A stretch of DNA of 64,000 nucleotides from Alistipes sp. (GTDB taxonomy: Bacteria; Bacteroidota; Bacteroidia; Bacteroidales; Rikenellaceae). Location of the stretch: positions 149,310-213,309 of the forward strand of contig JAJQED010000016.1 in NCBI GenBank assembly GCA_021201825.1, given 5' to 3'. A model generated the notes under the pieces. That model was not told where the DNA came from. It worked only from the letters and a program-made list of their open reading frames with translations, and made no database searches. The position numbers and the translations under genes are program-made. Below, piece by piece: positions 43,721 to 52,456 of this stretch. Numbering within the stretch: the first letter of the stretch is position 1; each line of letters opens with the position of its first letter.

Positions 43721-44197
43721 ATGGCATCAAATGTAATTTACCTGACCGAAAGCGGTTACCAGAAGCTAAAAGCTGAACTGGAGCAGCTCAGGTCGGTCGA
43801 GCGTCCCGCCATTTCGGCCCAGATCGCCGAGGCGCGGGATAAGGGCGATCTGTCCGAGAATGCGGAATACGATGCCGCCAAGGAGGCGCAGGGGCTTCTG
43901 GAAATGAAAATCGCCAAACTGGAAGCCGACCTCTCGAACGCACGCATACTGGACGAATCTCAGATAAGCACCGGCAAGGTGCAGATACTTAGCAAGGTGA
44001 AACTGCTTAACCTTAACACCGGCAAGGAGGTAACCTACATGCTCGTGTCCGAGAACGAGGCTAACCTCAAGGAAGGGAAACTGGCTATCGGCACCCCGAT
44101 CGGCAAGGCTCTTCTCGGTAAGGAGAAAGGGGATAAGATCGAGGTTAACGCCCCGGTGGGTATTATCAACTTCGAGATCCTGGACATAACCGTCTGA
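43721..44197 (+). CDS. greA: Transcription elongation factor GreA
   Basis: A 158-residue protein. The N-terminal coiled coil (about 1-75) holds the tip motif DKGDLSENAEYDAAKEAQ with the acidic residues that reach the polymerase active site. The C-terminal FKBP-like domain includes IGTPIGKALLGKEKGD. It rescues backtracked RNA polymerase by transcript cleavage. Monocistronic, with its own promoter and terminator. Confidence 0.97.
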   Translation: MASNVIYLTESGYQKLKAELEQLRSVERPAISAQIAEARDKGDLSENAEYDAAKEAQGLLEMKIAKLEADLSNARILDESQISTGKVQILSKVKLLNLNTGKEVTYMLVSENEANLKEGKLAIGTPIGKALLGKEKGDKIEVNAPVGIINFEILDITV

Positions 44198-44216
44198 TCC
44201 GTCGGCAAAAATATTC

Positions 44217-44250
44217 GAGGGCGGACCGACAGGTCCGCCCTCTTTGTTTT
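44217..44250 (+). terminator. Terminator of greA
   Basis: A perfect 11-bp inverted repeat GAGGGCGGACC / GGTCCGCCCTC followed by TTTGTTTT. Confidence 0.88.
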
Positions 44251-44272
44251 GGCCTTCAGCGGATGCGGCAAT

Positions 44273-44929
44273 TTACAGCCACTCTTTTTTATAGACGTCC
44301 GGTTCGCCGCCTCCGGTTCCGGTTATCGATTCCTGCTCGGGAACGATCTGGTATGGCGTTATTCTTCCGGTATCATTGTCTGCCAGATCAAGGGTTAGTT
44401 CCGAAGTGCGGTACCAGCGCCCCTGCTCGACCGGTTCGCTCCCACCGTCCATGAACCGTTCTTTCGAATAGGAGTAATCCGGCCTGAGACGTAATATTTC
44501 CGCTTCCCCGTCATGCAATTTACGGTACAGGCCCGGGACCGTATGGTCGCTGAGGCATCGCCCGTCCCTGGAAATGACCAATAGCGAATCGATCCTGATT
44601 TCCCGTTGATCGACCGGTATCGTAGGGTCCTGGGCGGCATTGAGCGGCACCGATACTTCCCCGTAAAATTCGATACGCACCGGGACACCCTCCGGTATGG
44701 CCTCCCGGGTGTAAACTTCCCGTAACTTCTCGTAAGCACCACCGGTATCGAAGCCTGTCGTTACCCTTGTGGCACAATCGGTAAAGGAGGCTCGGCCGTA
44801 CTCCGCTATTACTAACGTCCCGCTGTAGAATTCCCGCCCGGATGAAATATCCCCTGGCCGGTTACAGGCGCAGGAAAGAGCCAGGAATAAACAGCCGGTT
44901 ATTATGCAGGCTTTGGGTATGTGGTCCAT
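44273..44929 (-). CDS. Lipoprotein of unknown function (NlpE/META-like layout)
   Basis: A 218-residue exported protein; the signal ends at LSCAC, so lipidation on Cys is likely. The N-terminal half reads YSGTLVIAEYGRASF, and the C-terminal half has LRPDYSYSKERFMDGG and QGRWYRTSELTLDL, a pattern also seen in NlpE and META domains. The similarity is weak and no function is assigned. It converges with greA. Confidence 0.6.
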   Translation of the reverse strand: MDHIPKACIITGCLFLALSCACNRPGDISSGREFYSGTLVIAEYGRASFTDCATRVTTGFDTGGAYEKLREVYTREAIPEGVPVRIEFYGEVSVPLNAAQDPTIPVDQREIRIDSLLVISRDGRCLSDHTVPGLYRKLHDGEAEILRLRPDYSYSKERFMDGGSEPVEQGRWYRTSELTLDLADNDTGRITPYQIVPEQESITGTGGGEPDVYKKEWL

Positions 44930-45003
44930 TTCACTTTTATTTGATCATCGGTCAATCAAAAACCATACAAGGAATACCGCCCATGCGGATTAGCCGGGTA
45001 GCA

Positions 45004-45035
45004 AAATAGCATGGAACCGGAGTTCCATGCTATTT
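45004..45035 (-). terminator. Terminator of the M3 peptidase gene
   Basis: A perfect 14-bp inverted repeat AAATAGCATGGAAC / GTTCCATGCTATTT with a 4-nt loop, 21 nt past the stop codon. Confidence 0.75.
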
Positions 45036-45056
45036 GCATATTGGGTTACCGGCACG

Positions 45057-47168
45057 CTATTGCCTGCCGTCCCCGATCTTTTCGATGAGAGCCGAAGTTT
45101 GCGGTTCGTGTCCACGGAACCGGATATAGAGGGTCATGGGATGCTCGGTACCGCCCTTTTCGAGAATATTTTCCCTGAAAGACTGTGCCGTAGCCGTGTC
45201 GAAGATGCCGTTCTCTTTGAAGAGCGAGAATGCGTCCGCTTCCAGGACCTCGGCCCATTTATACCCGTAGTAGCCGGTGGCGTAACCGCCCGAGAAGATA
45301 TGCGAGAACGAGGTGGATGTGGTTGTCCCGAGAACATCGGGCATGAACTGGGTGCCGTCGATGGCCGCTTTTTCAAACTCTTCCACGTTCACCGGTACCA
45401 CTCCGTCCAGCGTGTGCCATGCCATATCTATCTTACCCAGGGATACCTGCCTTACATTCTGGTAGGCTTCCATATGGTTCTTGGATTTCAGAAGCCGGTC
45501 GATAATCTCGTCGGGTATCTTCTCGCCGGTCAGGTAGTGTACGGCGAACAGGTCGAGGAATTCTTTCTCCGTCGCCCAGTTTTCCATCAGCTGCGAGGGA
45601 AGTTCCACGAAGTCACGGTAAACGGAGGTGCCGGTAAGCGACCCATATTTGCCTTTGGCGAACATGCCATGCAGTCCGTGTCCGAACTCATGTAATACGG
45701 TCACGAACTCGTTGAAATTAAGCAGGGACGGGGTGTCGGCGGTGGGCTTGGTAAAGTTGAAGTTCAGGGTGACCAGCGGCCTTACCTCATCACCGTCTTC
45801 CGTTACGTACATGTCCCGGAACGTCGTCATCCATGCCCCGCTGCGCTTGCTGGCCCGGGGGAAATAATCCATATAAAGTACCGACAGGAAACTACCGTCC
45901 TTATCGTAAACGTCGAATGCCTTTACGTCCGGATGGTAAACCTGTATATCTGGATTTTCTTTGAACGTTATGCCGTACAGTTTATTGGCCAGCATAAAAG
46001 TAGCTTCTTCGACCTTTTCCAGCTGGAGGTAAGGTTTGATTATCTCCTCGTTGAAATCGTATTTGTCCGTGACCAGTTTCTCGTTGTAATATGAGAAATC
46101 CCACGGCATCAGCCGGTCGGGCGCATCGTCCATAGTGGCGGCATACCGCTCCACTTCGCGGAAGTCTTCCCAGGCCCAATCCCTGGTGCTCTCGAGAAGT
46201 TCCGTAAGGAAGTTCTCTACCGTGGTGCGGCTTCCGGCCATCCGGTCGGCAAGCACGTAGTCAGCGTATGTCTGGTAACCCATCAGGCGGCCCATTTCGC
46301 TCCTTAGTGCGGCTATCCGTTTAACGATAGCGGTGTTGTCGTATTCGTCGCCCTCGTTGCCCTTGGAATTATATTTCCGGTAAAGCTGTTCCTTGAGGTC
46401 GCGCTCCCTGGAGTATTTCATAAACGCGGAGTAGCTCGGAGCCTGCAGCGTTACCGTCCAACCCTCCTGTCCGCGCGACTGGGCTTCTTCGGCCATCGCT
46501 TCCTTTACGAAAACGGGCATGTACTCGACCTTATGGGCGTCCGCGGGGGGAATATTCAGGGTATAGGAGTTGGTGGAGGCAAGGGAGTTCTGGGCGAATT
46601 TCAGCGACAGGCTGCCCAGTTCCGTGGAAATTTCCCGGTAACGGGCTTTGTCCGCGTCATTGAGGTCAGCCCCCCGACGGGTAAAACTTTTATAGGTATT
46701 TTCCAACAATTTCGCCTGTTCGGTGTCAAGGTCCAGGTTCTCCCGGTCGTTATAAACGGCTTTGATCCTTTCGAACAGCACCGGGTTGAGGGAAATGTCG
46801 TTGCTGTATTCGGTCAGCATTGGCTGTATCTGGAACGAGAGGGCCTCCATCTCATCCGATGTGTTGCTCGATGTGAGGGGGTAGAAAATATTCAGAATTT
46901 CCCCGAGGAGTCTGCCCGACCGTTCGAGTGCCTCCACCGTATTCTCGAAAGTAGCCGGTTCGGGATTCTCGACGATCACGCGTACGTCTTCACGGGCCTG
47001 GCTCAGGCCCTCCTCGATCGCAGGGAGGTAATGCTCGAGTTTTATCTCTTCGAACGGCGGGGTGCCGTGCGGCGTATCGAACGCTTTTAGAAGCGGATTC
47101 TGCCCGTCCTGGGCCGAGATAGCCGTAGCAAATGTAATAGCCATCAGTGTAGTAATTATTTTTTTCAT
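45057..47168 (-). CDS. dcp: M3 family peptidyl-dipeptidase (Dcp-like), exported
   Basis: A 703-residue zinc metallopeptidase with a signal peptide (MKKIITTLMAITFATAISA). The catalytic HEXXH appears in VLHEFGHGLHGM near residue 490, with the further ligand Glu in the following FVELPSQLMENWATE segment. Length and motif match peptidyl-dipeptidase Dcp, which removes dipeptides from peptide C-termini; here it is probably periplasmic. Confidence 0.92.
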   Translation of the reverse strand: MKKIITTLMAITFATAISAQDGQNPLLKAFDTPHGTPPFEEIKLEHYLPAIEEGLSQAREDVRVIVENPEPATFENTVEALERSGRLLGEILNIFYPLTSSNTSDEMEALSFQIQPMLTEYSNDISLNPVLFERIKAVYNDRENLDLDTEQAKLLENTYKSFTRRGADLNDADKARYREISTELGSLSLKFAQNSLASTNSYTLNIPPADAHKVEYMPVFVKEAMAEEAQSRGQEGWTVTLQAPSYSAFMKYSRERDLKEQLYRKYNSKGNEGDEYDNTAIVKRIAALRSEMGRLMGYQTYADYVLADRMAGSRTTVENFLTELLESTRDWAWEDFREVERYAATMDDAPDRLMPWDFSYYNEKLVTDKYDFNEEIIKPYLQLEKVEEATFMLANKLYGITFKENPDIQVYHPDVKAFDVYDKDGSFLSVLYMDYFPRASKRSGAWMTTFRDMYVTEDGDEVRPLVTLNFNFTKPTADTPSLLNFNEFVTVLHEFGHGLHGMFAKGKYGSLTGTSVYRDFVELPSQLMENWATEKEFLDLFAVHYLTGEKIPDEIIDRLLKSKNHMEAYQNVRQVSLGKIDMAWHTLDGVVPVNVEEFEKAAIDGTQFMPDVLGTTTSTSFSHIFSGGYATGYYGYKWAEVLEADAFSLFKENGIFDTATAQSFRENILEKGGTEHPMTLYIRFRGHEPQTSALIEKIGDGRQ

Positions 47169-47215
47169 ATGTTTAAGATGAGTTGGTAAGCCAAAAAGTG
47201 TGCCTGCTTGCGGCG

Positions 47216-50098
47216 TTAGTAACCGTAGATGTTATCGTAGTAGGAATTACGCTTGTCGTACTTCAGGTCCTGCAGTACGGCAGATTTAACACGGATGGTG
47301 AAACTCCAGCTCTTGCGGTAACCCACGGGGACCCAGCTCAGGCCCATAGTCCAACAATGCAGGTCACGGTTTATTGAGACGACCCCGGGTGTCAGTTTGT
47401 TTTTGGCAAAGTCGTAACCGCCGCTGAAGTTAACACCCCACTTCGGGGTAGGGGTAACCGAGCCGTTGAAGCTCAAGGTCTGGTTGACGTTCTTGGTCCG
47501 GCCATTGTTGGAATAGCTGAACGAGTAACTGAACCCGATATTCCAGGGGATGTCAAAGTCGTAATACTGGTTTGTCATCAACATTCGCCGCACGGCAGGG
47601 TCTACGATGCCCTGGTCGTTGAACATCGCGTCCTGTTCAGCCGTTGTGACACCGGCACTGGCAATATCGTTTATCGCCCCGGGCGGCCCTTTGCTCGAGT
47701 TGAAAGAATAGGAGAACGAGGTCGAGGCCGCAGTCAGCCTTGCAAGCTTTCCGTCCCGGATCATGAACCTGTTGATGCGCGTCCCCGTTTCACGGTTCAC
47801 CTGGTAAGGATCGAACGTAGCGCTGACGTTGATCCCGAAGTTCTTGATTATCGTGGAGCGCAGGCTCGCCGAGATGGTCGACAGGTTCAGGGAGTCCGCC
47901 AGGAAGTTGTATGAACCGCTAAGTCGGAATTCGTCTATGAGTTTTATTTTCCTCTCGCCCGTAGTGTCCCGGTCGCTCTTGACTTTCATCTCGAGGTTGT
48001 TCGACAGGCTGAACGATAGGGAGGCCGATTGTCCCCGTCCGGGAACGCTGTAGGCGTTGCCGTCGTAGGGGGAATAAATACCGATGGTACCCAGCGAGTC
48101 CGTTTGGATATTCTGGTAGAAACCATATTTCAGGTCCCCGAAGTCAGGCGCCCATGAGGCGCTGATGGTCGGGGTGATGACGTGGCGGATAGCCTTTATC
48201 TTCGAGTTCTGCCCGAACTGGTACATCCCGTAGATCTTCGTGGATGCCGACAAAGATACCGAGTAATTGTACAGGCGGTAAAACCCGTAGGTCGTGTCGG
48301 CCGGCTGGGAACTCTTGGTCTCCGGGTCCCATTCACGTTCGATCTTCCGGAAGAACCAACGCTCGTTGTAATTAAAACTCGGGCTGATATTCAGGTAGTT
48401 GAACAGGTTGAACGAGGTCGAGACCGGTATGGTATGGTTCACGCCGTTACGCATGTCCTTGAACATCTTCTCGGTGAACAGGTCGTCCTCGTCGACGGTG
48501 ACCGTATTGGTCAGCGTACCGGTATACTGCATGGATATCTTCTCATACCACCGTTCCCGTGTGAGCGGGTTCTTACGTTTGAACGGATAGAGCCTCTGGA
48601 CGCTGAACGCCACGTCGGGCAGGGTGAGCGAAACCGTCTGGTTGTTCGAGTTCTGCGAATGCTGGAAACGGGTGGTCAGCGAGAACGGCTTGCCCGGCCA
48701 TGTCTTGGAGTAGGAGACCGAGGAGTTGGTCTGGGTGTTCAGGTAATCGTTCATCGTGTTGGACCCGTATTTGGCATAGTTGCTCGACGAGAAATTCACA
48801 CTGGCGGCGAACGAGGAGTTGGGCCGGAACTTCGAGTCCTGGGTGTGGGTCCACTGGATGCTGAAGTTGTTCATGTTCACGTAATCCTCCGATCCCTTTT
48901 CCCCTATTATATCCTTTGTGAACCGGGCGTTGAAGCTTCCCGAATACTTATAACGCCGCATATAGCGCGACGAAGCCGACGCTTCCCACGACCCGAGGGT
49001 ATAGAAACCGCCCAGAACCGTAAGATCGACGTAATCGTTTATGGCAAAATAATAACCCCCCTCGCGTATAAAAAAGCCTTTTACCGACTCCTCGCCGTAA
49101 GAGGGCATGATGAACCCCGAACTGGGCCCGCTTATCACCGGGAAGAACCCGAAAGGAATAAGTGGGAAATATATAGGAACGTCCTCCAGTACCATGTACG
49201 ACGGCCCGATGATAACCTTTTTCCCGGGGATCAGCCTTGCCTTGGTCATGGCCAGGTAGAAGTGCGGGTGGTCTATATGGTCGCAGGTGGTGTATTTCCC
49301 GCCGGCGATGTTGACCGTATTGTCGGGCATCTTTTTGATATCCCGTCCGACGATATAGCCGTCGCCCTCCTGGGTGGCCGCGTTCTTGGTTTTACCCGTT
49401 TTGGAATCGAGGTTATACCTCATCGTATCGCTCGTATAGAGACTGCTTCCCTCCAGGAATTCGGGACGGGTCCAAAGTCCCGTCGAGTCGTCCAGCCGCC
49501 CGTGCGCGAGGATCTCCTTGGTTTCGAGGTCCGCCTCTATGTAGTCGGCCTTGAGGTTCATGTTCTGGTAGTCGATATCGCCCTCTTCGTAGATATAGAC
49601 TTTCTTGACCCTTGCCTTATAAACCAGCGAATCCTTACTGGTGCCGTATATAATATCGTTGAGGCCTCCACCGCCTCCGGACCGGCGTACCGTGTCGGGG
49701 GAGATCGAATCTTCCGGGATGATCACCAGCCCGTCCAGGGTGTCCACTATCACCGAGTCGGGATAGAAGCTGTCGGGCAGGAACTGGGTCCGGGGATTGA
49801 CCGAGGTGTCCCTGTGCGTGCGCGGACGCTCGATGGTTATCGAGTCGTAGGGGTTCTCGTCGTCGATATTCTGGCGGGGAAATTCCGGCGGATTGTTCGG
49901 GTCGAGGTTGGAGCTGGGGGCGTTGAGGTTGACCTCCGTGGAATCCGGCGGGGGAGGGACCACTATGTCCACGGGAGGCTCGGGTACCTGCCACAGGCCG
50001 GCATCGTTCACCCGTGCCAGGGAGGTCCCGAAAACCAGATGCCCCCACAAAGCAACAGCCGATATAGTGACGAGGTATTTGCGCCCCTGCTTTATCAA
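47216..50098 (-). CDS. lptD: LPS-assembly protein LptD homologue
   Basis: A 960-residue outer-membrane protein with a signal peptide, then a Pro/Asp/Ser-rich linker (about 35-140). An OstA-like jellyroll follows (YEEGDIDYQNMNLKADYIEADLET, then GGKYTTCDHIDHPHFYLAM), then a large barrel from about residue 330 (PLIPFGFFPVISGPSSGFIMPSYGEE). This is the Bacteroidetes form of LptD, which inserts LPS into the outer leaflet. It is divergent from the amidase gene. Confidence 0.87.
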   Translation of the reverse strand: MIKQGRKYLVTISAVALWGHLVFGTSLARVNDAGLWQVPEPPVDIVVPPPPDSTEVNLNAPSSNLDPNNPPEFPRQNIDDENPYDSITIERPRTHRDTSVNPRTQFLPDSFYPDSVIVDTLDGLVIIPEDSISPDTVRRSGGGGGLNDIIYGTSKDSLVYKARVKKVYIYEEGDIDYQNMNLKADYIEADLETKEILAHGRLDDSTGLWTRPEFLEGSSLYTSDTMRYNLDSKTGKTKNAATQEGDGYIVGRDIKKMPDNTVNIAGGKYTTCDHIDHPHFYLAMTKARLIPGKKVIIGPSYMVLEDVPIYFPLIPFGFFPVISGPSSGFIMPSYGEESVKGFFIREGGYYFAINDYVDLTVLGGFYTLGSWEASASSRYMRRYKYSGSFNARFTKDIIGEKGSEDYVNMNNFSIQWTHTQDSKFRPNSSFAASVNFSSSNYAKYGSNTMNDYLNTQTNSSVSYSKTWPGKPFSLTTRFQHSQNSNNQTVSLTLPDVAFSVQRLYPFKRKNPLTRERWYEKISMQYTGTLTNTVTVDEDDLFTEKMFKDMRNGVNHTIPVSTSFNLFNYLNISPSFNYNERWFFRKIEREWDPETKSSQPADTTYGFYRLYNYSVSLSASTKIYGMYQFGQNSKIKAIRHVITPTISASWAPDFGDLKYGFYQNIQTDSLGTIGIYSPYDGNAYSVPGRGQSASLSFSLSNNLEMKVKSDRDTTGERKIKLIDEFRLSGSYNFLADSLNLSTISASLRSTIIKNFGINVSATFDPYQVNRETGTRINRFMIRDGKLARLTAASTSFSYSFNSSKGPPGAINDIASAGVTTAEQDAMFNDQGIVDPAVRRMLMTNQYYDFDIPWNIGFSYSFSYSNNGRTKNVNQTLSFNGSVTPTPKWGVNFSGGYDFAKNKLTPGVVSINRDLHCWTMGLSWVPVGYRKSWSFTIRVKSAVLQDLKYDKRNSYYDNIYGY

Positions 50099-50228
50099 AT
50101 TAGCGAAAATTTATTACCTTTGCCGACAAGTCGGCAAAACCGGGAAAAACCGTTGCGGTGGATACCCAGAGCGCCGTTTTTCGACTTCAAAAGTAGTCAA
50201 AAATTTAGAGTTACGTTAATTTGCCCCG

Positions 50229-51356
50229 ATGAAAGTTCGACCATATTCGGTATTTGTCTGCCTAACGTGCGCCCTTGCCTTTTTGTTGTGCGGCACGGCG
50301 AAGTCATCTGGGCAAACCGGCTACGGTTCGGTAAAAACGATCATGATCGACCCTGGTCACGGGGGCAACAAACCGGGGTGCGTTTACGGCCAGTATAAGG
50401 AGAAAGATATTGTGCTGACCGTGTCGAAAAAACTGGGCGCACTGATCGAAAAGAACCTCCCGGACGTAAAGGTGCTGTACACCCGTACGACCGATGTGGA
50501 TATCGACCTTGCCGTACGGGGCAAGATGGCCAACGACGCCGGGGCGGACCTGTTCATTTCCATCCATGTGGATGCCGTCGAGAAGAACGCCCCGTCGGGG
50601 TCAGTCGTCCTGGTAATGGGAGAGTCGCACGGGGAGCGCAACCTCGACGTTACCATGCGCGAAAATTCGGTTATCGTTTATGAGGACGATTACACCGCCA
50701 AATACGAGGGCTTCACTCCGGACGACCCCGAGAGTTATATCATCTTTTCGCTCATGCAGTATGCCCACCAGGAGCAGAGTATGCTGTTCGCCAATATGAT
50801 CCAGGACCATTATAAGAAAAGTACGCCGATCCCGGTGCTCGGTGCGAGGAACCAGCCGGTGCTGGTACTTTGGCGCACGGCCATGCCAAGCGTACTGGTG
50901 GAACTCGGGTTCCTGCCCAACGACCATGACCGTAAGATATTGACCTCCGATTCCGGTCAGGACCAGATAGCCGCCGCACTCTTCAACGCTATAAGCGAAT
51001 ATAAGAGCAAGGTCGAGAACAGGAGCCAGATCGTACTTGTCGACGGCGGCACGGTTCCGGCTCCCTCCGGGGTGTCCTCCGGGGCGGCAGGGGTGGTTTA
51101 CCGGATCCAGGTTTGCAGTTCCCAGCGCAAATTGGGCCATAACGGCAGCGTCCTGAAACCGCATAAGGACCTGGGCATTACCGAAAGGGAAGTGGACGGG
51201 TTGTATAAATACGACGTAGGTTCCTGCTCGACATATGCCGAGGCGGCAAAATTGCAGGAGCAGGTCCGCAAGCATACTCCCGACGCATTTATGGTCGCGT
51301 TCCGTAACGGGGTGCAGATACCGGTGTCGGAAGCAAGAAGTATTACCGGAAAATAA
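50229..51356 (+). CDS. N-acetylmuramoyl-L-alanine amidase with SPOR domain
   Basis: A 375-residue exported amidase_3 enzyme cutting peptidoglycan stem peptides. Signal peptide (about 1-29), then the catalytic domain with MIDPGHGGNKPG (zinc His), FISIHVDA (zinc His) and VLVELGFLPN (catalytic Glu). A C-terminal SPOR-type domain (about 290-375) probably binds denuded glycan at the septum. The MCE gene follows 55 nt downstream. Confidence 0.92.
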   Translation: MKVRPYSVFVCLTCALAFLLCGTAKSSGQTGYGSVKTIMIDPGHGGNKPGCVYGQYKEKDIVLTVSKKLGALIEKNLPDVKVLYTRTTDVDIDLAVRGKMANDAGADLFISIHVDAVEKNAPSGSVVLVMGESHGERNLDVTMRENSVIVYEDDYTAKYEGFTPDDPESYIIFSLMQYAHQEQSMLFANMIQDHYKKSTPIPVLGARNQPVLVLWRTAMPSVLVELGFLPNDHDRKILTSDSGQDQIAAALFNAISEYKSKVENRSQIVLVDGGTVPAPSGVSSGAAGVVYRIQVCSSQRKLGHNGSVLKPHKDLGITEREVDGLYKYDVGSCSTYAEAAKLQEQVRKHTPDAFMVAFRNGVQIPVSEARSITGK

Positions 51357-51411
51357 AAATCACGAGGCCCGTTATTTGCAATCCATTTCCGGCCCCGCAG
51401 AAGAAAAAAAG

Positions 51412-52359
51412 ATGAAACTGAAATTAAGAAGTGAAGTAAAGGTCGGCATATTCGCATTGATCACCCTCGTGTTCCTTTATTGGGGGATAAACTTCCTCAA
51501 AGGACAGGACCTGTTCAAACGTAACAGCACCTATTACGCAACGTACGAAGAAGTGAGCGGCCTGCAGAAATCCGGTTCGGTGGTGGTTAAAGGATTCCGC
51601 ATCGGGTTGGTGAGCGACATAATATACGACCCGCAGAAGTCGGACAAGATCATCGTTGAGATGAGTATCCGCTCCAAATACAAAATACCGGAGAATTCGA
51701 CGGCAAAGATTTTCAGCGACGGGTTGCTCGGCGGCAAAGCTATCGAGATCGAGTTCGGTCCCTCGCAGATGTACCTGCACAGCGGGGATACTATCCGTTC
51801 GGAGACCGACCACGGGATGCTCGGCTTTTCGGGATCGGATATAGAGTATATCAAGCAAAAGGCCGGTCAGCTTATAAACGACCTGAGCGCTACCCTGTCC
51901 AATATCAATTCGCTGGTCGGGGACAATTCCGAGAGCATCAACCAGATATTTTCCAACATCGCCGGGATGACTGGCACGCTCAATAACGTGCTGGCTTCCG
52001 AGCAGGGCTCCCTGCGCGGGATCATTTCGGATATCAACGAACTTTCATCAACCCTGAAGAACAACACCGGTCGTATCGACAATATCCTGGGTAACGTCGA
52101 GGGCTTTACGGACTCTTTGCGCCGCGCCGATATCCCGGCCCTCGTCGATAACCTTTCGGGTACCCTTAAGGAGTTCAACACTCTGCTCGCCGATATCAAC
52201 GCCGGCGAGGGGTCGGTAGGTAAGCTTTTAGGGGATGACGGCCTTTACGATTCGCTGGTTGAGGCGTCGGCCAACCTTGCCCGGTTGCTGGAGGACGTTA
52301 AGGAGAACCCCCAGCGGTATATCAACATCTCCGTATTCGGCGGAAATAAAAGTAAATAA
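51412..52359 (+). CDS. MlaD/MCE family protein
   Basis: A 315-residue protein with one N-terminal membrane helix (VGIFALITLVFLYWGINFL) and one MCE domain (VKGFRIGLVSDIIY, GLLGGKAIEIEFG). A long helical tail with periodic Leu/Ile follows (DINELSSTLKNNTGRID). MCE proteins bind and move phospholipids between membranes. The start is the ATG at 51412; the frame extends upstream into the amidase gene but is unlike the family there. No Mla ATPase or permease gene is adjacent. Confidence 0.88.
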   Translation: MKLKLRSEVKVGIFALITLVFLYWGINFLKGQDLFKRNSTYYATYEEVSGLQKSGSVVVKGFRIGLVSDIIYDPQKSDKIIVEMSIRSKYKIPENSTAKIFSDGLLGGKAIEIEFGPSQMYLHSGDTIRSETDHGMLGFSGSDIEYIKQKAGQLINDLSATLSNINSLVGDNSESINQIFSNIAGMTGTLNNVLASEQGSLRGIISDINELSSTLKNNTGRIDNILGNVEGFTDSLRRADIPALVDNLSGTLKEFNTLLADINAGEGSVGKLLGDDGLYDSLVEASANLARLLEDVKENPQRYINISVFGGNKSK

Positions 52360-52456
52360 CTTCCCGGCCGTTGTTCACGTACCTTTACCGTTCACTTCCG
52401 TTGCCGGCTGTCATGTTCAATGCCGGACGGTATGATTTTTACTAAGGACATTCTAT

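Noticed and set aside
48182-50398. A long plus-strand frame of 738 codons opposite lptD
   Set aside because: It is a codon-bias shadow of lptD on the other strand, with His/Arg-rich composition and no motifs, and it overlaps the amidase start.
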